Positions 1 through 7,430 of a DNA stretch of 17,303 nucleotides are shown piece after piece (positions within the stretch are counted from its first letter, which is position 1; every line of letters begins with the position of its first letter). The notes beneath the pieces were generated by a model, which worked only from the letters and a program-made list of their open reading frames with translations, did not search any database and was not told the origin of the DNA. The position numbers and the translations under genes are program-made. Source of the stretch: CAYORM01 sp964406375. GTDB lineage: Bacteria > Pseudomonadota > Alphaproteobacteria > DSM-16000 > Inquilinaceae. Location of the stretch: the NCBI GenBank assembly GCA_964406375.1, contig CAYORM010000062.1:1-17303 (forward strand), given 5' to 3'.

Positions 1-761
1 TGAACCTTGACGGTCTCGCCGATCGACAGGATTTCCGACGGGTGGTTGACGCGGCGCCATGCCATGTCGGTGACGTGCAGCAGGCCGTCGACACCACCGA
101 GATCGACGAAGGCGCCGTAATCGGTGATGTTCTTGACGACGCCCTCGAGGACCTGGCCCTCGCGGAGATTGGCGACGAGCTCCGAACGGGCCTCGGCACG
201 GCTCTCCTCGAGCACGGCACGACGCGACACGACGATATTGCCGCGCGCCCGGTCCATCTTGAGGATCTGGAAGGGCTGCGGCGTCCCCATCAGCGGCGAG
301 ACGTCACGCACCGGACGGATGTCGACCTGGCTGCCGGGCAGGAAGGCCACGGCGCCGTTGAGGTCAACGGTGAAGCCGCCCTTGACCTTGCCGAAGATCA
401 CGCCGCTGACGCGCTGCTGGTCGTTGAACGCCTTCTCGAGCGCCGTCCAGGCCTCCTCACGCTTGGCCTTCTCGCGGGACAGGACGGCCTCGCCGTTCTT
501 GTCCTCCATGCGCTCGATATAGACCTCGACGGTGTCGCCGGGCTGAAGCTGGGCGGGCTGCCCGGGGACGCCGAATTCCTTCAGCGCGACGCGGCCTTCC
601 GACTTCAGGCCGACATCGATCAGCACCATGTCGTTCTCGACCGAGATGACCCGGCCCTTGACGACGGTGCCCTCGAAGCTCTCGGTCGAGCCGAGCGACT
701 CTTCGAGCAGCGCGGCGAAGCTTTCCTTGGCGGAGGAGGCGGTAGCGGTTGCGGTTGCCAT
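1..761 (-). CDS. rpsA: 30S ribosomal protein S1, N-terminal part (cut by window edge)
   Basis: RNA-binding ribosomal protein that helps load mRNA on the 30S subunit. The reading frame begins at ATG 761 with an Ala/Thr-rich leader (MATATATASSAKESF) and runs open to base 1, giving about 253 residues of a protein that usually has around 560. Three S1 (OB-fold) repeats are visible: roughly residues 30-100 (SFEGTVVKGRVISVEND), 115-185 (VSGVIFGKVKGGFTVDLNG) and from about 200 on (GVVKNITDYGAFVDLGGVDG, then LLHVTDMAW). The upstream sequence has only a weak Shine-Dalgarno (GGGAA about 6 nt before ATG), and a large hairpin lies further upstream. Both fit the autogenous control known for S1 in enterobacteria, but that is inference here. 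It follows cmk on the same strand, the usual order in this group. Confidence 0.97.
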   Translation of the reverse strand, partial: MATATATASSAKESFAALLEESLGSTESFEGTVVKGRVISVENDMVLIDVGLKSEGRVALKEFGVPGQPAQLQPGDTVEVYIERMEDKNGEAVLSREKAKREEAWTALEKAFNDQQRVSGVIFGKVKGGFTVDLNGAVAFLPGSQVDIRPVRDVSPLMGTPQPFQILKMDRARGNIVVSRRAVLEESRAEARSELVANLREGQVLEGVVKNITDYGAFVDLGGVDGLLHVTDMAWRRVNHPSEILSIGETVKV

Positions 762-857
762 GCGAATTCCCGTTGGAGAGACCGGCCGCCGCCGCGGACC
801 CCCTTGCGGGGAACCGCCTCGGGAGAGCGTCGGACCGGGTCGGGCACCATGCCCGGA

Positions 858-905
858 GCAGGCTTCCCGAGCCCGCCGCCATGCGGGCGGGTTCGGGAAG
901 CCTGC
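858..905 (-). promoter_or_regulatory. Large hairpin between cmk and rpsA (attenuator, terminator or leader structure)
   Basis: Arms 858-877 and 886-905 are complementary over 20 bp with a single G/T exception (a wobble pair in RNA), around an 8-nt loop. It starts 31 nt past the cmk stop and ends 96 nt before the rpsA ATG. No T-run follows it on the minus strand, so a classical intrinsic terminator is not shown. A second small hairpin (arms 841-846 and 850-855) lies just downstream in the transcript. It could separate cmk from rpsA expression, act as an RNA-processing site, or form part of an rpsA leader. Confidence 0.6.
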
Positions 906-935
906 GCGATATGCGCCGGCGCCGCGGGGCCGGCA

Positions 936-1598
936 TCAGCGGGACGGTGGCGGGCCGATCCTACGGGACACGTAGCCGAGCGCGGCATCATAGGCCTCAT
1001 CGGCCGTCATCGCGCTCGTGTCCAACAAGAAAGCGTCGCGCGCCGGAAGCATTGGAGCCACCGAGCGGCGACGGTCGCGTTCGTCCCTCTGTCGCAGGTC
1101 CGCGAGGACAGCCGCGTATATAGACTCGCCCGGCCCGCCGAGCAACTCCTTCCAACGGCGCTGCGCCCGCGCCTCGACATCGGCGGTGACGAACAGCTTG
1201 GCCGGCGCATCCGGGCAGATCACCGTGCCGATGTCGCGGCCGTCGAGCACCGCGCCAGGCGGCCGGCTGGCGAAGTCGCGCTGGAAATCGAGCAGCGCCG
1301 TCCGCACCGCCGGGATCGCCGAGACCCGGCTCGCGGCCTGGGCGGCCGCGTCGCTCCGCAGCGCCGGATCGCCGAGCCTGCCGGTGTCGAGCGCCGCCAC
1401 CGCCGCGAGTGCCGCGGCCGGATCGTCGGGATCGCCGCCCGCCTGCAGCACGCCGAGCCCGACCGCCCGGTACAGAAGGCCGGTGTCGAGATGGTGCAGC
1501 CCGTAGGTTGCGGCCAGCCGTCTGGCGAGGGTGCCCTTTCCCGAGGCCGCCGGCCCGTCGATCGCGATGACCGGGGTGCCGCCGGCGCCCGCCATCAT
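936..1598 (-). CDS. cmk: Cytidylate kinase (CMP/dCMP kinase)
   Basis: Transfers phosphate from ATP to CMP or dCMP in pyrimidine nucleotide synthesis; cytosolic. The product is 220 residues, normal for the family. The P-loop GPAASGKGT is at residues 15-23 directly after a beta strand (PVIAIDG). The CMP-binding DTGLLYRA follows. DGRDIGTVICPDA lies mid-protein, and the Arg/Asp-rich lid RQRDERDRRRSVAPM is in the C-terminal third. The ATG at 1598 shares its A with the aroA stop (TGATG), so the two are translationally coupled. A GTG at 1601 and a second ATG at 1595 are in frame and cannot be excluded as starts. The order aroA-cmk-rpsA is conserved in Alphaproteobacteria. Confidence 0.96.
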   Translation of the reverse strand: MMAGAGGTPVIAIDGPAASGKGTLARRLAATYGLHHLDTGLLYRAVGLGVLQAGGDPDDPAAALAAVAALDTGRLGDPALRSDAAAQAASRVSAIPAVRTALLDFQRDFASRPPGAVLDGRDIGTVICPDAPAKLFVTADVEARAQRRWKELLGGPGESIYAAVLADLRQRDERDRRRSVAPMLPARDAFLLDTSAMTADEAYDAALGYVSRRIGPPPSR

Positions 1599-2974
1599 CA
1601 CGCCGCCGGCCCGATCCGGGCGCCGAGACCGTTCATGAGGGCGGCGAAGCCGGGGAAGCTGGTCTCGATCGGCGTCGCGTCATCGACCGTCACCGGCGCC
1701 TCGGCGGCGGTGCCGAGCACGAGGAAGCTCATCGCGATGCGATGGTCGAGCGCCGTCTCCACGGTAGCGCCGCCGGCGACGCGGCCACCGCCCTCCACGA
1801 TCAGATCGTCGCCATCGACCGAGACGGCGACGCCGCAGGCGGCGAGACCCGCCGCCATCATCGCCAGCCGGTCGCTCTCCTTCACCCGCAGCTCGCCCAG
1901 CCCGAGCATGCGCGTCGTGCCCTCGGCGAAGGCGGCGGCGACAGCGAGGATCGGATATTCGTCGATCATGCTCGGCACCCGCTCGGGCGGGACCGTCACG
2001 CCGCGCAGCGGACGGTGGCGGATGCGCAGATCGGCGGCCGGCTCGCCTGCCTGCTCGCGCGGGTTCTCGAAGGCGATGTCGGCCCCCATTTCGCGCAGCG
2101 TCTCGACGAGGCCGGCCCGCCGGGGATTGAGCCCGATGCCCGGCAGGAGCACGTCCGATCCCGGGCGGATCGCCGCGGCGACCATCGGGAACGCGGCCGA
2201 GCTGACGTCGCCGGGCACCGTCACGTCGCGGCCGACCAGCTTGGCCCGGCCCTCGATCGCAATCACCTGCCCGCCCTCGGGCCGGTCCTCGATCGCGACG
2301 ATGGCGCCGAAATGGCGCAGCATGTGTTCGGAGTGATCGCGCGTCGGCACCGGCTCGACGACCGTGGTGCGGCCCGGCGTGTTGAGCGCGGCGAGCAGGA
2401 TCGCCGACTTCACCTGGGCCGAGGCCACCGGCAGGACATAGCTGATCGCCCGCGGGGTGCCGCTGCCGGTGACCGCCATCGGCAGGCGCCCGCCGGCGCG
2501 CGTGGTGAAGACGGCCCCCATCTCCGACAGCGGCACGGTCACCCGCGCCATCGGCCGCTTCCTCAGCGACGCGTCGCCGGTGAGGAAGGCGGAGACCGGA
2601 TGCGTCGCCAGCAGGCCGGCGAGCAGCCGTGTCGAGGTACCGCTGTTGCCCATGTCGAGAACATCGGCCGGCTCGGCCAGGCCGCCGACACCGACGCCCT
2701 CGATCGTCCAGATGCCGTCATCCCCGCGCGTGATGCGGGCCCCCATCGACCGCATCGCCGCCGCGGTCGCCAGCACGTCCTCGCCCTCGAGAAGGCCGGT
2801 GACGCGGGTGGTGCCGGTGGCGATGCCGCCGATCATCAGCGCACGATGCGAGATCGACTTGTCGCCGGGCACGCGGGCCTCGCCACGCAGCGCCCCCGCC
2901 GGGGCGGAGGCGAGCGGCAGGACCGCGGGGCCGGCCGAACCGTCGGGGCTGTGCGTCGGGCTGGTCGTGTCCAT
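1598..2974 (-). CDS. aroA: 3-phosphoshikimate 1-carboxyvinyltransferase (EPSP synthase)
   Basis: Sixth step of the shikimate pathway: joins shikimate-3-phosphate and phosphoenolpyruvate to make EPSP. The product is 458 residues. The start chosen is ATG 2974 because GGAGG lies 5 nt before it. An upstream extension of the frame to 3265 has no homology-like sequence. Visible motifs are VPGDKSISHR (35-44), DMGNSGTSTRLL (107-118), SAQVKS, RDHSEHML, VPGDVSSAAFP and the C-terminal MIDEYPILAVAAAFAEG plus RVKESDRL. RDHSE, GDKS and SAQVK match signatures described for class II (CP4-like) enzymes. However, the residue aligned with the glyphosate-insensitivity alanine of CP4 appears to be Gly112, and the NPTR signature reads NPRR. 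Start of an aroA-cmk(-rpsA) operon. Confidence 0.97.
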   Translation of the reverse strand: MDTTSPTHSPDGSAGPAVLPLASAPAGALRGEARVPGDKSISHRALMIGGIATGTTRVTGLLEGEDVLATAAAMRSMGARITRGDDGIWTIEGVGVGGLAEPADVLDMGNSGTSTRLLAGLLATHPVSAFLTGDASLRKRPMARVTVPLSEMGAVFTTRAGGRLPMAVTGSGTPRAISYVLPVASAQVKSAILLAALNTPGRTTVVEPVPTRDHSEHMLRHFGAIVAIEDRPEGGQVIAIEGRAKLVGRDVTVPGDVSSAAFPMVAAAIRPGSDVLLPGIGLNPRRAGLVETLREMGADIAFENPREQAGEPAADLRIRHRPLRGVTVPPERVPSMIDEYPILAVAAAFAEGTTRMLGLGELRVKESDRLAMMAAGLAACGVAVSVDGDDLIVEGGGRVAGGATVETALDHRIAMSFLVLGTAAEAPVTVDDATPIETSFPGFAALMNGLGARIGPAA

Positions 2975-3027
2975 GGGGCCTCCGCTGCGGTCGACACCCT
3001 GAGGATGGCGGGCGGACCGCGCCGCGG

Positions 3028-3056
3028 CTGATCGCACAGCCGGTCGCCGGGTGCAA
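3028..3056 (-). promoter_or_regulatory. Possible promoter for aroA
   Basis: On the minus strand TTGCAC (3056-3051) is followed after 17 nt by GATCAG (3033-3028). The -35 box matches well and the -10 box poorly. Position (54 nt before the aroA ATG) and the divergent arrangement with the next gene make a promoter here likely, but this exact site is a weak prediction. Confidence 0.25.
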
Positions 3057-3151
3057 GGTTTGGGCACGGCCTGCGACGCAAGGTCGGACCACGCGGACGA
3101 GGTCGCGACCGCCGGTGGGTCGATCTGCACCGCCCGCGCCTGCGAATTGCG

Positions 3152-3180
3152 TTGACGAAGGGCATGGGCGGGTGGCAAAG
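3152..3180 (+). promoter_or_regulatory. Possible promoter for the TIGR02300-like gene
   Basis: TTGACG (3152-3157) is a near-consensus -35 box. The hexamer 17 nt further on, GCAAAG (3175-3180), is a poor -10. Placed about 54 nt before the GTG start at 3234 in the divergent gap with aroA. Weak prediction based on the -35 alone. Confidence 0.3.
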
Positions 3181-3233
3181 GCCGCCGCGAGGCACATCTT
3201 CCGACATTCAGGTCCGAGCACAGGAGACCCGCC

Positions 3234-3698
3234 GTGGCGAATCCGGAATGGGGCGCCAAGCACATCTGCCATAGCTGCGGGACGCGCTACTACGACATGC
3301 GGCGCGAACCCGTGGTCTGCCCGAAATGCGGCACGCCCTACGATCCCGAAGCCTTCCTCAAGTCGCGCCGCTCGCGCGCGCCGCTGCCCGAGGAGGCCCC
3401 AGCCCGTCCGCGCGCCCGCACCGTCGATGAGGACCAGCTCACCGAGGAGGTGGAGGAGGCCGAAATCGAGGATGCGGACGAGGTCGAGGAGGTCGATGAC
3501 GAGGAGGTCGAGACCGCCGACGATCTCGACGAGGCCGATGACGACGTCGATCGCGGCAAGGCCGATGTCGATTTCGACGACGACGTCGAGGAGGAGGAAG
3601 ACGAGGACGTCCTGATCGAGGACGCCGACGAGCTCGACGATGGCGATGTCGACGAGGTGGTCGAGATCGATGAGGAGGACGAGGAATCGGGCCGCTGA
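3234..3698 (+). CDS. TIGR02300-like protein: N-terminal zinc ribbon with long acidic tail
   Basis: A 154-residue protein of unknown function. Two CxxC pairs (C12/C15 and C29/C32) in ICHSCGTRYYDMRREPVVC and PKCG form a probable zinc ribbon. From about residue 65 to the end the sequence is almost wholly Glu/Asp with Val, Ala and Ile. The family (TIGR02300, the 'FYDLN acid' proteins, known from Alphaproteobacteria) is named for a short motif between the CxxC pairs that here reads YYDMR. Start is GTG 3234 with AGGAG at 3222-3226, 7 nt upstream. It is divergent from aroA and followed by tRNA-Ala, a common neighbourhood for the family. The acidic tail suggests binding to a basic partner such as a nucleic-acid-binding protein, but this is inference. 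The function is unassigned. Confidence 0.9.
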   Translation: MANPEWGAKHICHSCGTRYYDMRREPVVCPKCGTPYDPEAFLKSRRSRAPLPEEAPARPRARTVDEDQLTEEVEEAEIEDADEVEEVDDEEVETADDLDEADDDVDRGKADVDFDDDVEEEEDEDVLIEDADELDDGDVDEVVEIDEEDEESGR

Positions 3699-3728
3699 CG
3701 CGGCGGTCCGGCGCTTTCGTCGCCTGCG

Positions 3729-3741
3729 GCGGATTTTCCGC
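3729..3741 (+). other. Small hairpin after the TIGR02300-like gene
   Basis: GCGGA-TTT-TCCGC, a 5-bp stem with a 3-nt loop, starts 31 nt after the stop codon and sits directly before the tRNA promoter. It may be a weak transcription end, but there is no T-run after it. Confidence 0.25.
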
Positions 3742-3769
3742 TTGAACGGCGGGGCCGGACGCCTAATAT
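3742..3769 (+). promoter_or_regulatory. Promoter for tRNA-Ala
   Basis: TTGAAC (3742-3747), a 16-nt spacer, then TAATAT (3764-3769), the most AT-rich stretch in this neighbourhood. The tRNA begins 51 nt beyond the -10 box, leaving a short 5' leader for RNase P to remove. Confidence 0.6.
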
Positions 3770-3820
3770 CCGGCCGCCGTCGCCCCCCGGACCTCCCGGG
3801 ACGGCGGCGACCCAGGGTTC

Positions 3821-3896
<76 letters not shown>

Positions 3897-3951
3897 CCCT
3901 GCGGTAGGCCGATCCGAGTGGATCACCTGCCCGGGGCCCTGCTCGAGATTC

Positions 3952-3989
3952 GAAAACGGCCCGCCGCTTACCGCGCGCGGGCCGTTTTC
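3952..3989 (+). terminator. Intrinsic terminator after tRNA-Ala, probably bidirectional
   Basis: A perfect 12-bp stem (3952-3963 with 3978-3989) encloses a 14-nt GC-rich loop. The outer part is AAAA/TTTT, so a T-run ends the stem on either strand. It closes the tRNA transcript on the plus strand and is well placed, 79 nt past the last stop, to end the long minus-strand operon arriving from 4069. Confidence 0.85.
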
Positions 3990-4068
3990 ATTCCGGTCCG
4001 TGAAAGCCGGTTCGTGTGGTCTCGCCGGCCTGAGTGGCGGACGCCGCGCGGGCGCCCGCCGCCGTGGA

Positions 4069-4818
4069 TCAGGCGCGCCAGTGCAGACGACGGTCGATGG
4101 CGAGCAGGATCGCCGACATCACCCCGGCGATCGAGAACATCAGCAGGATCAGCGCCATGATGCGATCGACATTCTGCAGCCCGATGGCGCGCATCAGCAG
4201 ATAGCCGAGCCCGCTCTGCGCCGCGAACATCTCGCCGAGCAGCGTGCCGACCAGCGTCAGCGAGAAGGCAAGACGGAAGCCGCTGAAGATCTCCGGCACC
4301 GCGGCCGGGAAGAGGACGAGCCGCACCATGTCGAACCAGCGCAGCCGCATCACCCGCGCCGATTTGATCAGCACCGGCCGCACATTGCGCACCGCATTGA
4401 TCGTGAAGATCGCCGTCGGGACGATGCCGTAAAGGGTGCCGAAGGCGATCTTGGCCGGCATGCCGAGCCCGAAGCTGAGCAGGATGATCGGATAAAGGGC
4501 GATCTTCGGGATGGCGTAGACCGACAGCAGCATCGGCTCAAAGACCAGCGCGGACGGCCGGTGGAAACCCAGCGCGAAGCCGATCGCCAGCCCGATCGTC
4601 ACCGCGATCAGCAGCGACACGCAGAAGGCATAGGCGGAATCGCCGAAATGCTCCCAGAAATCGGCGGCCGAGAGGAGCTGGGCGGCATAGGCGACCGTCT
4701 GGAGCGGCGAGCGCAGGGCGAGGTCGCCGACGATCCAGTAGAGGCCCTGCCAGGCGATGACGATCGCCAGCAGGACGAGCCCCGTATTGCGCCAGCCGCG
4801 CAACGCCTGGCCGCTCAT
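4069..4818 (-). CDS. ABC transporter permease, SsuC/TauC-like (second permease)
   Basis: Inner-membrane channel subunit of an importer of the sulfonate/nitrate/taurine type. The product is 249 residues with about six hydrophobic segments: near the N-terminus (TGLVLLAIVIAWQGLYWIV), 68-88, 100-125, 130-145, and two after residue 175. The cytoplasmic coupling loop (EAA-like) is SARVMRLRWFDMVRLVLFP followed by AAVPEIFSGFR. The ATG at 4818 overlaps the stop of the preceding permease by 4 nt (ATGA). It is the last gene of the operon. Its partner permease is clearly different in sequence, so the channel is probably a heterodimer. The solute is not predictable. Confidence 0.9.
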   Translation of the reverse strand: MSGQALRGWRNTGLVLLAIVIAWQGLYWIVGDLALRSPLQTVAYAAQLLSAADFWEHFGDSAYAFCVSLLIAVTIGLAIGFALGFHRPSALVFEPMLLSVYAIPKIALYPIILLSFGLGMPAKIAFGTLYGIVPTAIFTINAVRNVRPVLIKSARVMRLRWFDMVRLVLFPAAVPEIFSGFRLAFSLTLVGTLLGEMFAAQSGLGYLLMRAIGLQNVDRIMALILLMFSIAGVMSAILLAIDRRLHWRA

Positions 4819-5561
4819 CGCTGCCCCCTCACGCTCAGGATGCGCTGCTCCCAGGCCGACAGCAGCAGGTTAAGGGTGATGGCGACCGTCACGATGACGA
4901 CGATCAGCGGGTACATCGTGGCGTTGTCGAAATTGTTGTAGGAGAAGCTGATCTCGTAGCCCATGCCGCCGCGGGACATGATGAATTCGGCGCCGATGAC
5001 GCCGATCAGCGAATAGGCGAGCGCGAATTTCGTGCCGGTCAGGACATAGGGCAGCGCCGAGGGCAGCGTGATCCGCATCGCCACCTCGAAGGGCGACATG
5101 CGCATCACGCGGCCGGTCTTGCGCAGCACCGGCGGGACGCGGTCGAGGCCGTTGAGCGTGTTCACCGTCACCGCGACCACGCCGAGCATGTAGCCGATCG
5201 CCACCTGCGGGGTGTCGGTCAGGCCGAACAGGATGATCATCAGCGGGTAGAGGCCGAAGATCGGCACCGCGTAATAGGTGGCGAAGAAGGGATCGAGTGC
5301 GCGGCGCAGCGCCGGGAAGCCGTGCAGTGCCGTCGCCGAGGCGACGCCCGCCACCACCGCCAGCACGAAGGCGAGACCGGCCTTGCGATAGGTGTTGAGG
5401 ATCGCCTCGTTCACCCGGCCGGATGCGAGGAGATCGATGAGATCCTCGAGGATCTGGTGGGGCGGCGGCATAGTGAACGGGTCGATCACCCGCAGCGCCG
5501 ACAGGATCTCCAGCAGCGCGATCAGCCCGACAAGGGTCAGAAGGCGGTAGAGGCCGATCAT
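4815..5561 (-). CDS. ABC transporter permease, SsuC/TauC-like (first permease)
   Basis: Inner-membrane subunit of the same importer; 248 residues with an N-terminal anchor (IGLYRLLTLVGLIALLEIL) and about five further membrane segments. The EAA-type loop reads TGRVMRMSPFEVAMRITLPS followed by ALPYVLTGTK. The start chosen is ATG 5561 because it overlaps the ATPase stop by 4 nt (ATGA). The frame is open 63 nt further upstream, but that part lies inside the ATPase gene and looks non-native. The other end overlaps the second permease by 4 nt. Sequence similarity to the second permease is limited to the general family pattern, so they are not a recent duplication. Confidence 0.9.
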   Translation of the reverse strand: MIGLYRLLTLVGLIALLEILSALRVIDPFTMPPPHQILEDLIDLLASGRVNEAILNTYRKAGLAFVLAVVAGVASATALHGFPALRRALDPFFATYYAVPIFGLYPLMIILFGLTDTPQVAIGYMLGVVAVTVNTLNGLDRVPPVLRKTGRVMRMSPFEVAMRITLPSALPYVLTGTKFALAYSLIGVIGAEFIMSRGGMGYEISFSYNNFDNATMYPLIVVIVTVAITLNLLLSAWEQRILSVRGQR

Positions 5562-6370
5562 GGCGCCGCCGCCTCGGGCGTACGCCCGATCGTCTTCATC
5601 GATTCCGAGCGGAGCGAGCGCCACAGCCGGCTGGTGATCGCGCCGAATTCCGGACGCTCGACGATGCGGCTGTCTCGCTCACGCGGCCAGCCGGTCTCGA
5701 GCACGTCGATCAGCCGGCCCGGGCGGGCCGACATCACCGCGACGCGATCGGCCAGCATCGCCGCCTCGTCGAGGGCATGGGTGATGAGGAAGACGGTCGC
5801 GCCGGTGCGCCGCCAGAGCTGCAGCACCTCGTCGCCCATCAGAAGGCGGGTCTGCTGGTCGAGCGCGCCGAACGGTTCGTCGAGCAGGATGAGGCGCGGC
5901 TGCATCACGAGGGTGCGCGCGATGCAGACGCGCTGGCGCATGCCGCCGGAGAGCTGCGCCGGGTAGTGGTTCTGGAAGCCGCCGAGGCCCATCAGCTCGA
6001 GCACGGCGCGGGCGCGCTCGATCTTCTCAGCCTTGGCCAGCCGCGCCTGCCGCAGCCCGAAGCAGACATTGTCGATCACCGTCATCCAGGGGAAGCAGGC
6101 ATCCTCCTGGAAGACGACCCCGACGCCGTCGGCGATCTCGCCGCTGACCGGGCGTCCCTCGAACTCGATCGTCCCCTCGGTCACCCGCTGCAGCCCGGCG
6201 AGCAGCTCGAGCAGGCTCGACTTGCCGCATCCCGAGGGTCCCACAAGGGCGAAGAACTCGCCCTTGTGGAGGTCCAGATCGATCGGCCCCACGGCGTGGA
6301 CGGCGGCTCCCCTGCGCGACGCAGGAAAGATCTTCGTCACCCCACGCAGGGAGATATGCACTTCCGGCAC
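5558..6370 (-). CDS. ABC transporter ATP-binding protein, SsuB/TauB-like
   Basis: Energises the importer from the cytosolic face; 270 residues. Walker A GPSGCGKSS is at 44-52, the Q-loop VVFQEDACFPWMTV follows, then the signature LSGGMRQR, Walker B RLILLDEPFGALD and the switch histidine in FLITHALDEA. All are intact. The FPWMTV element after the Q-loop is typical of the nitrate/sulfonate/taurine (SsuB/TauB/NrtD) group. The start is taken as GTG 6370, with AAAGGA upstream and the family's usual N-terminus (HISLRGVTKIF) right after. The frame extends to 6562 but that part overlaps the binding-protein gene and has a random composition. It lies 31 nt after the binding-protein stop. Confidence 0.93.
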   Translation of the reverse strand: MPEVHISLRGVTKIFPASRRGAAVHAVGPIDLDLHKGEFFALVGPSGCGKSSLLELLAGLQRVTEGTIEFEGRPVSGEIADGVGVVFQEDACFPWMTVIDNVCFGLRQARLAKAEKIERARAVLELMGLGGFQNHYPAQLSGGMRQRVCIARTLVMQPRLILLDEPFGALDQQTRLLMGDEVLQLWRRTGATVFLITHALDEAAMLADRVAVMSARPGRLIDVLETGWPRERDSRIVERPEFGAITSRLWRSLRSESMKTIGRTPEAAAP

Positions 6371-6401
6371 GTTACCGTCCTTTCGCCGTGGCGGCGCCCA
6401 C

Positions 6402-7400
6402 TCAGTCTTCGACGATGTCCTGCAGGCCCTCGGGCAGGTGCCGAGTGTCGATGATCGCCCGCAGATCGACCTCACCCTCGATGGCGCCCACCATGCGCTG
6501 GACGTCGACCATCCGCTCCATCGGGCCGATATGGATCTGCCCGTCGCCGAAATACGGCACACCGTCGGTCTCGGCGGTGATCAGGTTGTAGACGGCGGTG
6601 CGCGCCACCTGCTGATCGAGATCATACTCCTCGGCGATGATGTCGCCCGCCTCCTGCGGGTTCTCGCGCATCCACTCGATGGCGCGGATGCGGGCACGGA
6701 TCACCGCGCGGATGAACTCGCCGCTCGTCTCGAGATGCTCGGAGGTGGTGACGCCGACGACATTGGTCAGCGGCGGCAGCACGTCGACCGCCCGAGCGAT
6801 CACCCGGAACCGCCCCTCGTTCAGGGTCAGCAGCGGCTCGGTGATGGCGGCAACGTCGACCTCGCCGAGATCGAGCGCGACGATGCCCTCGCCGAAACCG
6901 CCGGTCGGCACCAGCTCGGCATCATCCGGCCCGTAGCCGGCCGCCTGCAGCAGCAGGATCGCCAGCGCCTGGCTCGTCGAGCGCGGATTGGTGAAGCTGA
7001 TGCGGTGGCCGGCGAGATCCTCGAGCGAATGGATGTCGGAATCGTTGCGCACCAGCCAGCCGAATTCCGCGACGGTGCGGACATTGTCGCTGACGATGAT
7101 CAGGTCGGCGCCGCCCTGCACCGCCGTCGCGACGACGCCGGGATTGACCTCCCCATAGGGGACGCCGCCGGTCATGATGTTGCGCAGCGTGGTCCCGCCA
7201 CCGCTCGAGGAGATGATGCCGGTGAGGTTCGCCCCCTCCTCCTCGAAAAAGCCGAGACGGTCGGCGATCGTGTAGGGGATGCCGTTCGCCGCAACCCCGT
7301 AATTGCCGACCACGATCTCCTCGGCCGCGGCCGGGAGCGCCACCGACACGCTCCCCAGCGCCAGCGTCGCGGCAACCGCCGCTTTCAACGCACTTCGCAT
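6402..7400 (-). CDS. Periplasmic substrate-binding protein, NMT1/SsuA-like
   Basis: Captures the solute in the periplasm and delivers it to the permeases; 332 residues. It has a clear signal peptide: MRSALK, then a hydrophobic Ala/Leu/Val stretch and a PAAA-EE cleavage site at about residue 26. The mature start IVVGNYGVAANGIPYTIAD and later GFFEEEGANLTGI resemble the NMT1/SsuA fold family. That family includes binders of sulfonates, taurine, aromatic acids and thiamine precursors. ATG 7400 has a strong GGGAGGAAGAC ribosome site. It lies 30 nt after the aldehyde dehydrogenase stop, which ties transport to the catabolic genes. The ligand cannot be told from sequence alone. Confidence 0.88.
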   Translation of the reverse strand: MRSALKAAVAATLALGSVSVALPAAAEEIVVGNYGVAANGIPYTIADRLGFFEEEGANLTGIISSSGGGTTLRNIMTGGVPYGEVNPGVVATAVQGGADLIIVSDNVRTVAEFGWLVRNDSDIHSLEDLAGHRISFTNPRSTSQALAILLLQAAGYGPDDAELVPTGGFGEGIVALDLGEVDVAAITEPLLTLNEGRFRVIARAVDVLPPLTNVVGVTTSEHLETSGEFIRAVIRARIRAIEWMRENPQEAGDIIAEEYDLDQQVARTAVYNLITAETDGVPYFGDGQIHIGPMERMVDVQRMVGAIEGEVDLRAIIDTRHLPEGLQDIVED

Positions 7401-7430
7401 GTCTTCCTCCCGTATTATCGAATGAAGGGA

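Noticed and set aside
42..2336. A 764-codon plus-strand open frame
   Set aside because: Antisense to rpsA, cmk and aroA and spans their intergenic gap, so it is a GC artefact.
2975..3265. Upstream extension of the aroA frame (97 codons)
   Set aside because: Low-complexity Arg/Ala/Pro sequence crossing the divergent promoter region and part of the neighbouring gene; GGAGG directly before ATG 2974 decides the start.
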